Positions 49,155 to 58,885 are shown, numbered from the stretch's first letter. The stretch is DNA of 64,000 nt from Tretioscincus oriximinensis (GCA_022410635.1 JAJVDF010000162.1:1707141-1771140); one strand, 5' to 3'. The notes: generated by a model from the letters alone, not told the origin. Made by a program: numbers and translations.

Positions 49155-49361
49155 TAGGCTGACCAGATGACCCCTTATAGGGGGTGGTGGTTGAAAACCC
49201 GGTTTTGGGGTGCCTCCCAGTTTTTGCTGAGGATTTTTTTCTTTTTTTTGAAAAAGAAAATCTTTTTTTTGAAAAGATTTTTCTTCAGCAAAAACCGGGA
49301 GGCACCCCAAAACCAGGTTTTCAACACATGCACCCCCAAAAGGGGTCATCTGGTCAACCTA
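49155..49361. mobile_element. M9 foldback, full-length copy
   Basis: Left TAGGCTGACCAGATGACCCC ... GTTGAAAACCCGGTTTTGGG; right CAAAAACCGGGAGGCACCCC ... GGGGTCATCTGGTCAACCTA. The arms pair almost completely around a T/A-rich loop. No 9-bp flanking repeat is evident at this copy. Confidence 0.8.
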
Positions 49362-49470
49362 AGCAAGCAGCCTGGTAGCATTTCTTAAGTGACATTCGTG
49401 TAAAAATGAAGCGACTTAAAATCTAATAGTATAATAGTAAAAAGAAAAAAAACTGCAACATATTTCAATA

Positions 49471-49633
49471 ATCCCCACTGGGTTTTATTTTGGTACAGAG
49501 TTTGCTCATCCACATGCCAGTGTAGACTATGGCAGGCCCCATTCGGGGCCTGCCATAGTCTACACTAGCATGTAGATGGAAGGTTCCTATTTTGAGATGT
49601 GGCCCAGAATAAGACTCAGTGGGAACAGGGTCT
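49471..49633. mobile_element. FB-A foldback with strong central palindrome
   Basis: TAGACTATGGCAGGCCCC at 49526-49543 is followed by ATTC and its exact reverse complement, 49548-49565. Outer arms: CCCCACTGGGTTTTATTTTGG and AATAAGACTCAGTGGG. The longest pairing among FB-A copies. Confidence 0.75.
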
Positions 49634-49779
49634 AAATGAACTAAAGCAGAATCATTCAGCAACGGAACAATCTGCGGCATTTTGCCCAAACTAGATGAAA
49701 TAATTTCCTTTATCACTATTGTAATAGTTCCCAATTGCCTAAGTTGCTATTAGCATGCTCACTTAATTGTCTCCTTTCT

Positions 49780-50110
49780 GCCTCCCTCCGCCCCCCCTAC
49801 TGCTATATGCTCACAATACAGAGCAATCCCAAGTCTGTGTTGCTGAGCGCAGCCTGATAGGCCCTGTCAAAGCTGTCAGGGACGAGCGACAATAAACATT
49901 TCAGTTGCCTATCAATTTTGCAGCAATAGAAAAAAGTGACTTGACCCTGAAAAAAAATCAGGATCTGTTATAATAAATGCCTTGTCTCAAAATATTTGCA
50001 TTCCCGCCAACAAGGCTGACGTCCCACTGACTTTAAAAACATAAAATATCAACATGAATAAAGGGTTTCAAAAATGAGTCTGGCAAGAATTTACAGGAAT
50101 TAGCAACCTT
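49780..50110. promoter_or_regulatory. Candidate non-coding conserved island
   Basis: CTGAGCGCAGCCTGATAGGCCC, TGTCAAAGCTGTCAGGGACG, ACAATAAACATTTCAGTTGCC, TATCAATTTTGCAGCAATAG, TTATAATAAATGCC. The TGTCA words suit TALE homeodomain factors and CAATAAAC suits forkhead or Sox. No repeat is seen. The most conserved-looking stretch in the window by eye. Confidence 0.3.
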
Positions 50111-50154
50111 TTATTTTATCACCCATTTCCCATTCAGTGCGGGGCTTTTTGTGT

Positions 50155-50325
50155 ACGCTCATACGCTAAACAGGCGTGCTTGCATGGTATGCGAGAATCT
50201 CATGCCGCATGCCGTGTGACCATTATTTTTTAGATTTGGAGATGGGAACTGGGTGTGACATCATTCATGATGTCACTTCTGGCCCCTGCTTCCAGAACGG
50301 GGCCGGAAGTGATGTCACTGGAAGG
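50155..50325. repeat. Family D fragment
   Basis: GTGTGACATCATTCATGATGTCACTTCTGGCCCC and GAACGGGGCCGGAAGTGATGTCACTGG: the inverted TGATGTCACTTC core of the family. Confidence 0.6.
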
Positions 50326-50454
50326 GTCAGTGCATGCTATTTCCACGGGAAATCACTTCCAATGAGAATTTAAACTTCTCAGCTGTCTGTACAAACTTCT
50401 GGGCTGTCTGTAAAAAGATTACACACAGAATCTGTTTCATGAGGCTGTGATATG

Positions 50455-50600
50455 TTCTTAGAAACTTAGAGTTGGAAAGAATATCCAGGATCATCGAAAG
50501 AATATCCAGGATCATCGGGTCCAATCCCCTGCACAAGCCCCTTCTTGTACCTTTGAGGAAATCTTCTGCCTGTTCTAGTCTTGCTATCATTTAGCTAGAT
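50455..50600 (-). mobile_element. CR1 3' end with 22-base tandem duplication
   Basis: AGAAACTTAGAGTTGGAAAGAATATCC, then GGGTCCAATCCCCTGCAC: a CR1 second-subfamily end. GAAAGAATATCCAGGATCATC is present twice head to tail at 50475-50518, a local duplication. Confidence 0.7.
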
Positions 50601-51375
50601 ATGATTTTTAAGCCCAAGAGTGAAGAGTGCTTAAGATCTCACAACCTTCATTGGTGCCTAAAGAATTTCAGCTAAATGTATGTGACAACCCATTTAATCC
50701 AGCATCTTGTCCTACACAGTAGCCATCAATTACTTTCAGGCATCTCGTCCAGAAGCAGAAGGCGAAACCATCACCTGCCTTTGACTCCCTGAGAGGCCTC
50801 TTGCTTTCTCTCGAACCTGGAGACAGTATCTGTTCTAGCAGCCATTGATACACACGGCTACACAGTCTATCTAGTCCAGCATCCGTGTTTTATCCACTGG
50901 TCCACCAATTGCCTCTGCACAGTCTTCAAACTTTCACCAGTTCTTGAAACTGTTGTCACTCTGCATGTTGTCAGTCTGTTGTTCCTCTCCAAAATCTGTG
51001 CTTGCTGGCAATTATGGTGAAATAAATATCCTTTTCCTTGGCAACACATTCCACAAATGCTGAGGAAAAGGCCCCACTGTTTGTGTGTGCCAGAGGCGGA
51101 AGTTGTCCGAGCCCGAGAAATATCTGTATACCTTGGTTAGAATTAAAAAGGTGGCCAAGGAGGGGTGTGGAAAACAGAGAGGGGAAATACAGCAAGCATT
51201 ATTATTTCCCCTTCTTTCCGCATTTAATGTCAGAATGACATTTTCTTTAAAGGTTGGAGTGCTCCAAACTATGTTCTTTTGCTAGTACAGAAGGAATAAA
51301 TAGTGGAGGGAATATTGGATGGTTCTGAATAGGTCAGGGTGAGTCAGGCCTTATGCCCAAGAAATGAACGTTGTT
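50601..51375. other. Mostly unassigned, with CR1-like relics
   Basis: CCCATTTAATCCAGCATCTTGTCCTACACAG (about 50690) and CAGTCTATCTAGTCCAGCATCC (about 50862) resemble the antisense of CR1 3' ends. The rest is unclassified and has no gene. Confidence 0.35.
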
Positions 51376-51379
51376 TTAT

Positions 51380-51460
51380 TGACCATAGACTCTGTCCACA
51401 CTGAGTCTTATTCTGAGTTATATCTCGTGATAGAGCAGGGCCAGCCACATGCCAGGTACA
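51380..51460. mobile_element. FB-A left-arm fragment
   Basis: ACTCTGTCCACACTGAGTCTTATTCTGAGTTATATCTCG then GCCAGCCACATGCC. The right arm is missing. Confidence 0.55.
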
Positions 51461-51489
51461 TTTTTTTTTATCCATATCAGATTTTGTGG

Positions 51490-52190
51490 ACTTTTTAATA
51501 TATGCACGGGATGGATAGGGTGAATAAGAAAACACTAGGACCAGAGGGCACACCTTAAAACTGATGGGCAGAAAACTGAGAACAGGCAAAGGAAAGTATT
51601 TTTTCACCCAGAGGGTCATCGGCCTGTGGAATTTACTTCCTGAAAAGGTGGTGGTAGCTAACAGCTTGGATAGCTTCAAGACAGGACTAGACAGGTTTAT
51701 GGACACCAAAGGTATAAATGGGTACTAGGGTGGATGTCTGCTGGATGCATTCTCCCATATGAGCCTTCTCGTGCCCTAAGATCTACAGGGGAGGCCCTCC
51801 TGATTGTACCACCACCCTCAGTGGCANAGAGGGTGGGAACCTGGAATAGGGCCTTCTCTGTGACAGCCCCCAGACTATGGAATATTCTCCCCCTTGTAGT
51901 GCGTCAATCACCATCTGTGTGCACTTTCAGAAAATGCTTAAAAATGCACCTCTTTGGCCTGTCTCCTCCCCCTTTTTATAAAAGGCTGTTTTTAATGTGT
52001 TAAAATGATGGTTTTATTGTTAACCGCGGTATAAAAATGTAAAAAAATAAAAAAATAAAAATAAAACGTTGCCTCTGGGATGGGCAGGATTCGTGAAATG
52101 TCCTGAACAGGTGCATATTTCGCTTTCCTCTGTTCGGACTGCCCAGGTGCATCTGGTGTGACACAGAATGCCTTCTTATTTTCAGATGTT
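51490..52190 (+). pseudogene. CR1 C-terminus and 3' end split by an L2 piece
   Basis: Left: CACGGGATGGATAGGGTGAATAAG, ACTGATGGGCAGAAAACTGAG, TCACCCAGAGGGTCATCGGCC, GACAGGACTAGACAGGTTTATGG. Right, from about 52071: TGCCTCTGGGATGGGCAGG, TTCCTCTGTTCGGACTGCCCAGGTGCATCTGG. The L2 piece separates the two halves of one copy. Confidence 0.7.
51745..52070 (+). pseudogene. L2-clade LINE C-terminus and tail
   Basis: Plus-strand codons read ALRSTGEALLIVPPPS, then RAFSVTAPRLWNILPLVV, then FRKCLKMHLFGLS. This is the L2 terminal motif, similar to KAFSVAAPTLWNSLP at 27.9 kb. The tail is TTGTTAACCGCGGTATAAAAATG and A-rich sequence. Confidence 0.75.
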
Positions 52191-52290
52191 GCTGTTTTAA
52201 TATGTTAATTTGGTTTTGATTGTTAACCGGCCTGAGGCCTTCAATTATGGGGCGGTATAGAAATGTAAATAAACAAATAAATAAATAGGC
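52191..52290 (+). mobile_element. L2-like 3' tail
   Basis: TTTGATTGTTAACCGGCCTGAGGCCTTCAATTATGGGGCGGTATAGAAATGTAAATAAA, then TAAA repeats. Confidence 0.65.
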
Positions 52291-52360
52291 AATATCTAAT
52301 TTTAGTTCTGCTAAACTGGAAAAGGTTTTTGTCTTCTTTTTGTTTGTTGATTGTTTGGTA

Positions 52361-53044
52361 TATGTGGCGACCCCTACCTGAGGGCCCTACTATTCGATGA
52401 CCCTCACAGTCAGGGGTGTCACAATATCCTCCTTGTTCCCCAAGCCAGCACCCACGACTGCTTGGAGCAACAGTACTATCCTCCGGCCTACACAAGGCCT
52501 CAGAGTTTACCTCACGGTTGGGGCTTTATTCACAGCCCCTACCAGTAGCGTGCTTATATTTTGTTGTTACAGAGATAAAAGAAAGAGATGTTTGAAATGA
52601 AACAAATAACAAGTTTATTATTTACAAATAAGGAAAAGAGAGAAGATTATAATAGGCTTCGGCTTTTATAAAGTAAGCCTGACTCAAGCACACACACCAA
52701 GCAAGAGCAACATTAGTTTCCAGATCCTTCAAGAGACAGGCCCTGTCTCACTTTATTTGTTCCAGGCCCAAGTCAAGCCTCAGCTTTGACTCCTCCAGGC
52801 CACCGTACGCTCCCACACCCTCCCTCTGGGGCAGATCAGAAGCGGAGCCCTCTGTCCACTTGCTACACCACAAGTCTCNCNGACAGAAAGGCCTCCAGCC
52901 CTGGTCAGCTTCCCTTTTAACCGCTCACCAGCCGGCTACTCGAGGCCCCATTGGCTGGCTCTTCCAGCCACGCCCCCTCCCACACAGGGAACCAGGAAGC
53001 CACGCCCCTGCCCAGGCCTGCTCTTCCCCCCTCCCTCTGGGATA
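52361..53044 (-). mobile_element. Candidate solo LTR or unclassified element
   Basis: TTTGGTA occurs on both sides (52354-52360 and 53045-53051). On the minus strand there are TTAAAAGGGAAGC, TATAAAAGCC-type promoter words, AATAAA signals near 52615 and 52525, and a GGGGTCGCCACATA end. That layout is LTR-like, but the ends TATGTGGCG...GGGATA are not a clean TG...CA pair and there is no second copy in the window. Confidence 0.4.
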
Positions 53045-53087
53045 TTTGGTAAGTAAATAAAAGAAACACAAACCTCTAAAATGGAGG

Positions 53088-53159
53088 ACAGTATACTCTC
53101 CAGCCACAGTATACTCTCCAGCCACAGTATACTCTCCAGCCACAGTATACTCTCCAGCC
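53088..53159 (+). repeat. Perfect 18-bp tandem repeat, four copies
   Basis: ACAGTATACTCTCCAGCC repeated four times without change, starting 43 bases right of the LTR-like element. Confidence 0.98.
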
Positions 53160-53185
53160 GAGAGGAAGTCTAGTAATCTCGATTC

Positions 53186-53690
53186 TAAAATGTTATTATT
53201 CATTTAAATTTATATCCTATCCTATACCTTGAAGTTCTCAAGATGTTTTACATTAAAAGCAAAAGTACAGAATTGACATTTTAAAACAAGGCATGAAGGT
53301 TTGGATAGTTTGCTGTCAATATCCAATTCCTTCGCCTCTCACCCTATATTTAATTATTTACATTTATATTCCGCCCTATACCCAAAGGTCTCAGGGCAGA
53401 TCACAATAAAAAATGATTAAACAGATTAAAATAGAGCTATTTAAAAACACAATGGTCTAAAAATACAACAGTGCCGTCAAGGAGCAGTGAATATTTGGCT
53501 TACACAAAGGCAAGTATGAACTGTAGGTGCCTGGTGCAGAGAGGGGAGAGAATTCAACAGCCTGGGGGCTGCCACAGAGAAGGTCCTCCCATGTGTCCAC
53601 ACAAGCCCTTCATGAGTGGAGGTTGGGCTTTTATGAGAGCTACACCAGGTTATGTCATAGGTCAGAAATTGTGGCTGTAGAGCCATGTGC
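53186..53690 (-). pseudogene. L2-clade LINE tail and C-terminus, decayed
   Basis: ATTTATATCCTATCCTATACC (53205) and ATTTATATTCCGCCCTATACCC (53361) are two antisense L2 tails. Further right the minus strand reads TSTHEGLVWTHGRTFSVAAP, then RLLNSLPSL (about 53500-53600). This is the L2 motif in a broken frame. Confidence 0.65.
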
Positions 53691-53708
53691 GGTGCTTTGG
53701 CAGCTTGA

Positions 53709-53790
53709 GTGTGGGGCTTGGGGAAGGGGGTGTGGCTTGGGGAAGGGGGTGTGGCTTGGGAAGGGGTGTGGCTTGGGAAGGGGGCATTGC
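53709..53790 (+). repeat. GTGTGGCTTGGGGAAGGGG minisatellite
   Basis: Four diverged units of about 18-20 bases. Confidence 0.9.
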
Positions 53791-53799
53791 CATGCAGCC

Positions 53800-53870
53800 C
53801 CCAAATCGCCCTGGGNAGAGGGCGTGGCCACAAAATGGCTCTCGNCTACAAAATGTTTGCCCACCCCTGG
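53800..53870. mobile_element. hAT-type terminus relic
   Basis: GGGCGTGGCCACAAAATGGC, TACAAAATGTTTGCCCACCCCTGG. The last word is the reverse complement of a CCAGGGGTGGGCAAACATTT type hAT end. The other end is not identified. Confidence 0.45.
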
Positions 53871-54775
53871 ATTATGTAATGGTTCAATAGCTAATTTTCC
53901 TGGNAAACCAATAATCTGGATAATTGGCTTTACAACCCATAATCTGTTGGTTTATATAATAACCTGATATGATGTTATACTTGGATAATTTGAGATGGTT
54001 GAGTGGCAGATCCAGTGCCTTAGCCTGCAAGGAATGTTTCCCAGAAGCAGGTCTTGTTTTTCTTAAAATGCACAAAAAGGTCAAATGCTGAAAGGTCAAA
54101 TGATCCGGCTGATGCTTTGCTGTACAGGATCTCTTGTTTTCTTTATGTCTCCCCAGTAGCTTTCATACCTGCAGTTTTTCTCCTCCTTTTTGTTATGTTT
54201 TCTTTGGTCAGTAAAGAAATCTTTTTTTTTTTTGCATTTAATTTTCCTTTCTTTTCTTCCAGCACCTGCTGCATTTCTTGATGATAATGTGACAGGTTTG
54301 CTTTTAGTTTTATAGAGGACATGGAGTTTGTTGACATATTCCTGCTATTATGATTGGGGAAAAAAAATTCTCATTGCTACTGTTCATTTTAATTTAAAAA
54401 CCTATTGCTCACCCAAAGAGANAGGGAAGAGAAAATGCTAGGAGGTAAAAAATAATAAAGGGAAAATCAAACAGCTGGCTGACATGGGTAGTAGCGACTT
54501 CCTGGTTCTTCATGTGCCCCCTCTCACCATGTGGCTTATTGAGGTAATGTGAATGGACGAGGGATTGCCTTCTGCTGGCTTTAAACCCTATTTCAGGTTT
54601 TACCCAGTAGAGTGGAAGGGACCTTAGTCTCTCTGACTGTAGGGGTTTGGGAGGAATTTTTAAATAATCACATGAGATTTCCTGCAGAATTTCTAACGAT
54701 GCAAACATGACTTTTTAAATCGATTTACGAAACAAACTCCCTGGCTTTTTTGTTGTTGTTGTTGTGGGTAGTTAC
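53871..54775. other. Unassigned sequence
   Basis: No recognised repeat; small frames are not credible. 54030-54340 is A/T-rich and possibly unique. Confidence 0.35.
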
Positions 54776-54779
54776 CATT

Positions 54780-55147
54780 CTCATCCTCATCCTCAACATC
54801 CTCCTCATCATCATCAATATCATCATCATCAACAACAACAATAACATCATCAACATCATCAACAACAATAACAACATCATCAACATCATCATCAACATCT
54901 ACATCATCATCAACAACAACATCATCATCANCATCATCATCAACATCTACATCATCATCAACAACAAGAACATCATCATCAACATCGTCATCAACATCTG
55001 CATCATTATCAAAATCATCATCAACATCATCATCTACATCATCAACAAAATCATCAACAATGTCATCATCATCAACAACAACAATAACAACATCATCAAC
55101 ATCATCATCAACATCTACATCATCATCAACATCATCATCATCAACAT
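54780..55147 (+). repeat. (CAT/CAA)n complex satellite, 370 bases
   Basis: CATCATCAACATCTACATCATCATCAACAACA-type blocks recur in a higher-order pattern. The plus-strand Asn/Ile frame is an artefact. Confidence 0.95.
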
Positions 55148-55149
55148 CT

Positions 55150-55378
55150 GTCCTGAGACCCTTGGGCAGGGGTGGGATATAAGTATAAATAAATAAATAA
55201 ATAATCGTAGTCCTAATAACAACATTTATCTATAACCCCCTTTTCAGCAAAGGGCAGTGAACACAACTTTTGTTGCTTTCTCCACAAAAGATGCCCTGTG
55301 AAATCGGCGGGGNTGAGATAATTCTAAAGAACTGTGATTGGCTCATGATCACCCACCAAGTAACTGTTACACCAAACT
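55150..55378 (-). mobile_element. LINE-like tail and SINE-2
   Basis: 55148-55203: CCTGAGACCCTTGGGCAGGGGTGGGATATAAG and TAAA repeats on +. 55215-55378 is SINE-2 on the minus strand: TTGGTGTAACAG head, GAGCCAATCACAGTTC, CAGGGCATCTTTTGTGGAGAAAGCAACAAAAG. Confidence 0.65.
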
Positions 55379-55812
55379 AAGGCTGTATGTACACAGCATA
55401 TTTCTACCTCGATAGGAGCGAGATGGGGAAGACTCCAGCACATAGGTTAACCATTTTTCAGCAGTCGTCCCACAATAAACGCCACTTTCCCCAGAATAAA
55501 CTATTGCTGGGATATTCAGGCATCGTTCCAGAGAACCTCCATCCTCTCGCGGCCAAAGCCTGTCCTTTCCCAAGCGTATGCGTGTGCATTAATTAGGCGC
55601 GAGAGGTTAAAATAAGTGTGAACGCAGCAGTAACTTCTAGTGGCTGTTGCAAAAATTCTCGGACTGCACTGCCCCGAGATCAGTGAGTGATACTACGGAA
55701 CTGGGGCCCTGGTCATGGAACGTACAGGTTTGGTGTGCACAGACACGCGATTGCTATATTCCGGAATATAGCTTTATAGAGGTTTTTAAGTCATCGTGTG
55801 CACGCAGCCTTA
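55379..55812. mobile_element. Foldback DNA element
   Basis: TAAGGCTGTATGTACACAGC on the left pairs imperfectly with ATCGTGTGCACGCAGCCTTA on the right. The interior is unique in the window (AATAAACGCC, TATTCCGGAATATAGC). No target duplication is clear. Confidence 0.5.
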
Positions 55813-56121
55813 CTTCCACTGAGTTGTCAGTGACTCCTGCTTAAGTGCATATCCATATGGGCATATCTAGCCTGCTTTTTTTATGTGATAGTTAATTGTA
55901 TTGTATGATTTTATGACGCTTGATATTGTACTTTGTTTATTCTGTTTCCTGTAAACCACTCTGAGCAATTTCTAAATTGGAAAAACGGTATACAAATAAA
56001 TATGATGGATTGATTGATTGGCATAAGTGCTAAAGAAATTTGCCATTGCCTACTTCCAGGGAAAGGCTGGGGGTGGATTTGGAAGCTCCTTACCAAAACC
56101 CAGGGCTAACCCTTTACTGAA
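55813..56121. other. Unassigned, with LINE-like tail
   Basis: CCTGTAAACCACTCTGAGCAATTTC ... GGTATACAAATAAA near 55950-56000 resembles a LINE/SINE 3' tail. Confidence 0.4.
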
Positions 56122-56129
56122 ACCNAAAG

Positions 56130-56658
56130 TAGGGTTGCCATATTTTGGCAGCCCAAAACCGGGACTGAGTGGGTGGGGGTGCACACATGTGCGTGCACAC
56201 ACGCACACGTGTGCACACATGCACACGCATGCACACCCACACACATATGCATACATACACATGCACGCACACACACATGCACACGGACGCTTGTGGTGAG
56301 ACAGGCAGAACAGAGCTGCACAAAAGCTCTGTTCTCCTGTCAAAACCCCAAGGGTTTTTTGTCTGCTGGAGGCGAGTTGGCGCGCTTTGCCTGACAGCAG
56401 GCGCAAAACCCCACNTCCAGCAGAGGAGCAGTTACGGCACGCTCTGAGGTTCCTTCCAGGACCCTGGAAAGCGTTGCTCGGGCTGCAGCTGTCAGCTATG
56501 ATGGCTCCTTTGCTTTTAAAATCTTGGTTTTTTACATTCCCTGATGCAGCATCGGGGAATGTAAAAATCCGGGATTTTCTCTTAAAACTCGGAGGGGATT
56601 ATATTTTAGTNCCCAAAGCCAGGATTGTCCCGCCTTCCAGGGACGTATGGCAACCTTA
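56130..56658. mobile_element. hAT-type element with 8-bp target duplication
   Basis: Ends TAGGGTTGCCATATTT and GTATGGCAACCTTA are inverted. ACCNAAAG (56122-56129) and ACCCAAAG (56659-56666) flank it, identical except for the N. Inner words CCAAAACCGGGAC and AGGATTGTCCCGCC are also opposed. A CA/CG-rich microsatellite lies at 56180-56285. A short interior palindrome is at about 56531-56565 (TTACATTCCC ... GGGAATGTAA). Confidence 0.8.
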
Positions 56659-56666
56659 ACCCAAAG

Positions 56667-56841
56667 GCTAACTCCTGAAACCTCAAGGATTCCAGGAAGA
56701 GTATTTGCAGATATACTTCACATATCTAATTGCAACACTTTTACCTAGCTGTAATTCTTTCCACTAGGGATTTACTGCTGTACTTAAGATGACCAACTCA
56801 CTCCACCCACATTTACATTTCTGTTGTTGCTTCCAATACTC
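56667..56841. other. Unassigned sequence
   Basis: No recognised element. Confidence 0.35.
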
Positions 56842-56975
56842 AGGTCCTGTCCCCACTAAGCCTTATTCTGGTCTGTATCTCAAAATGGTGCATGCCATCG
56901 TCTACACTGGCATGTGGATGGTCAAGCTTTGTCCTGAGATATAATACAGAAAAAGGCTCAGTGGAGATAGGGCCT
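56842..56975. mobile_element. FB-A foldback element
   Basis: AGGTCCTGTCCCCACTAAGCC; GTCTACACTGGCATGTGGATGG; AAGGCTCAGTGGAGATAGGGCCT. Both ends are present. Confidence 0.75.
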
Positions 56976-56999
56976 CAGTTTGCTATATATAAAATCTGT

Positions 57000-57100
57000 C
57001 CCAAGACCATTGTTGCCAACCACCTGAAGATGTAGACTTCTCTAAAATCCATGCAAGATTTTCTGGACCCAGGCTAACATTGCTAATTCTTCAAAATCTG
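57000..57100 (+). mobile_element. Family P, old copy
   Basis: CACCTGAAGATGTAGACTTCTC, ATTTTCTGGACCCAGGCTAACATTGC. The second word is shared with the old copies at 24850 and 34810. Confidence 0.5.
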
Positions 57101-57304
57101 CTTTCCAGGAAGCTAAGTCTATCGCTGAGGTACAGCCTCTCAGTGAAAGCCGTGGGAATCCATATGCTTGGGAAATATAAAGAAATGGGTTTGCTATTAC
57201 TTCCAGAGAGAGGTGGGACTTCCATCTGCTTTAGTGGTATTTTAATAATGCCAGCAAATGAATTTATTCCTTTGCTTATGTTGCCTTCAGTTCCACAAAG
57301 CACT
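57101..57304. other. Unique-looking sequence
   Basis: TCTGCTTTAGTGGTATTTTAATAATGCC and AAATGAATTTATTCC look non-repetitive. No exon is evident. Confidence 0.25.
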
Positions 57305-57645
57305 AAGCTCCTGCTCCCACTGGGCGATGCCTCAGAACAGGAACCTGCCATCTCTTAGGCTTATCAGATGACCCCCTTTTTTGTGGGGTAGAAACCTGGT
57401 TTTGGAGTGCCTCACAGTTTTTGCTGAGGAAAATGTTTTTCAAAAAAAGATTTTTTTTTCAAACTTTTTATTTATTTATTTATTTTTCCTCAGGAAAAAC
57501 CAGGAGGCACCGCAAAACTGGGTTTTCACCATGCCCAAAAGGGGTCATCTGGTCAGCCTATAGTATAGACTACATGTGGCCTACCAGAGTCTACACTGCC
57601 ATGTTGAGATATAGACCAGAATAAAGCTCAGTTGGGGACAGGGCT
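57305..57645. mobile_element. FB-A element split by M9
   Basis: Left 57305-57355: CTCCTGCTCCCACTGGGCG, CAGAACAGGAACCTGCCATC. Right 57561-57645: AGAGTCTACACTGCCATGTTG, CAGAATAAAGCTCAGTTGGGGACAGGGC. M9 lies between. Confidence 0.7.
57356..57560. mobile_element. M9 foldback inside FB-A
   Basis: TAGGCTTATCAGATGACCCC ... TGGTTTTGGAGTGCC and the inverted GGAGGCACCGCAAAACTGGG ... GGGGTCATCTGGTCAGCCTA. A TTTATTTATT run is in the loop. No 9-bp repeat is seen, perhaps because of a deletion of the target. Confidence 0.75.
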
Positions 57646-57763
57646 TTGTGCCCCCATCCAGCAGTGATTCTCTTATGTTCTTCTAGTTTACTTGGAATAC
57701 AGTGTTCAGTTCTGGGCACTGCAACTTAGAATAGTGATAAACTAGATGCAGTTCAAACTAGAG

Positions 57764-57970
57764 CCAGTTTGATGTAGTGGTTAGAGTGTTGGACTCTTGT
57801 CTGGTAGCCTTCCGGTTCGATGCCCCATTCCTCCACGAAAGCCAGCTGGATGACCTTCACAGGGTGTCTGTTGTGAAGAAAGCAACAAAAGCTATGTGGG
57901 CCACCTTTTGGTTGGCCACCCTGAGACCTTCAGGTATAGGGCGGGATATAAGTACAAATAAATAAATAAT
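57764..57970 (+). mobile_element. SINE-2 copy inside CR1
   Basis: AGCCAGTTTGATGTAGTGGTTAGAGTGTTGGACTC head, GGTTCGATGCCCC B box, GCCAGCTGGATGACC, GGGTGTCTGTTGTGAAGAAAGC, CCTGAGACCTTCAGGTATAGGGCGGG, TAAATAAATAA tail. A stretch of the body (the CAGTCACAG region) is deleted. Confidence 0.85.
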
Positions 57971-58334
57971 AAAAGAGAGTTATAAGGAAACCATGTCCTA
58001 TTAAAGGATCTAGGATGTTCAGTTTGCAGAAGAGGAGATGGATAGAAGATCTGACAGCTACATACAAATATCTGAAGGGCTGCCACAGAGTAGAGAGATC
58101 AACTCTGTTTCCATTGGCACATGGAAGGACTAGAACAACGGGATGAAACTATAAGGAAGTAGATTTAGATTACATATCTGAAAAAAAATCTTTCTGACAG
58201 TAAGGGTGATAAACCAGTGGAACAGGCTGCCACAAAAGGTGGGGAGTTCTTCACCAGAAGACTTCAAATGTAGGTTGGGCAGCCATCAGTCGGGGAGGGT
58301 TTAGTGAGTGCTGCATTCAGCAGGGGGTTGGACC

Positions 58335-58830
58335 TATGGTTGCCACCTTTTGATAAGTGAAATAAGGGACTTTCTCTTAAAAATAAGGGACATTTCCCAA
58401 AAATACGGAACACTAAAAAGCCCCTCAAAATTAATAATTAAAGGGGATCTTTAGCTAAATGTGATACTAATTAATGAACAGCTAAAGGTAATAGTACAAG
58501 GAAATTTGACNCTTAGAGCCAACTACCTGCTTGAATTCACGCCCAAAGATGGCAGACGCAACGAAGATGAGCGAATGCAAAGGAAAGCTCTCCGATGCTC
58601 GTCTTCTGGACAAACAGTGAGGCAGACTGTTTTTTAACCCTTTGGCTGAAGCCCCACCTCCACCGTTCAACAGCAGCCGGCAACGTGCATCGGGTCGGAC
58701 TCAGAAGTCAAGAGCCGCCACCGACTGCGTCCTGCAAGGAATACAGGACACTTGACTCATAATACGGGACGCTTAATTTTGACATGAAATACGGGACGTC
58801 CCTTATAATATGGGACAGGTGGCAACCCTA
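58335..58830. mobile_element. hAT-type element inside CR1
   Basis: Ends TATGGTTGCCACCTTTTG and ACAGGTGGCAACCCTA are inverted. GTTGGACC (58327-58334) and ATTGGACC (58831-58838) are the target copies, seven of eight matching. Inner arms AATAAGGGACTTTC, AATAAGGGACATTTCCC and ACGGGACGTCCCTTATAATATGGGAC. Interior GATGGCAGACGCAACG is unique. Confidence 0.75.
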
Positions 58831-58885
58831 ATTGGACCCGATGGCCCTACAGGTCCCTTCCAACTATGATTCTGTGGGTTTTGGC

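Larger units (their letters stand above)
57655..58885 (+). pseudogene. CR1 copy broken by SINE-2 and a hAT element
   Basis: 57680-57760 ATACAGTGTTCAGTTCTGGGCACTGC; 57975-58334 AAACCATGTCCTATTAAAGG, ACAAATATCTGAAGGGCTGCC, GTGGAACAGGCTGCCAC, GAGGGTTTAGTGAGTGC; 58831-58885 GGACCCGATGGCCCTACAGGTCCCTTCCAACTATGATTCTGTG. The last is the CR1 3' end. The three parts join into one degenerate CR1 C-terminal frame. Confidence 0.8.

Noticed and set aside
49155..49361. 9-bp duplication at this M9 copy
   Set aside because: AACTAAAGC and AGCAAGCAG do not match, so this copy does not support the 9-bp rule.
53088..53159. Possible CRISPR array
   Set aside because: The 18-base units are contiguous with no spacers, and the context is vertebrate.
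54750..55196. 148-residue Asn/Ile frame
   Set aside because: Translation of the CAT/CAA satellite.
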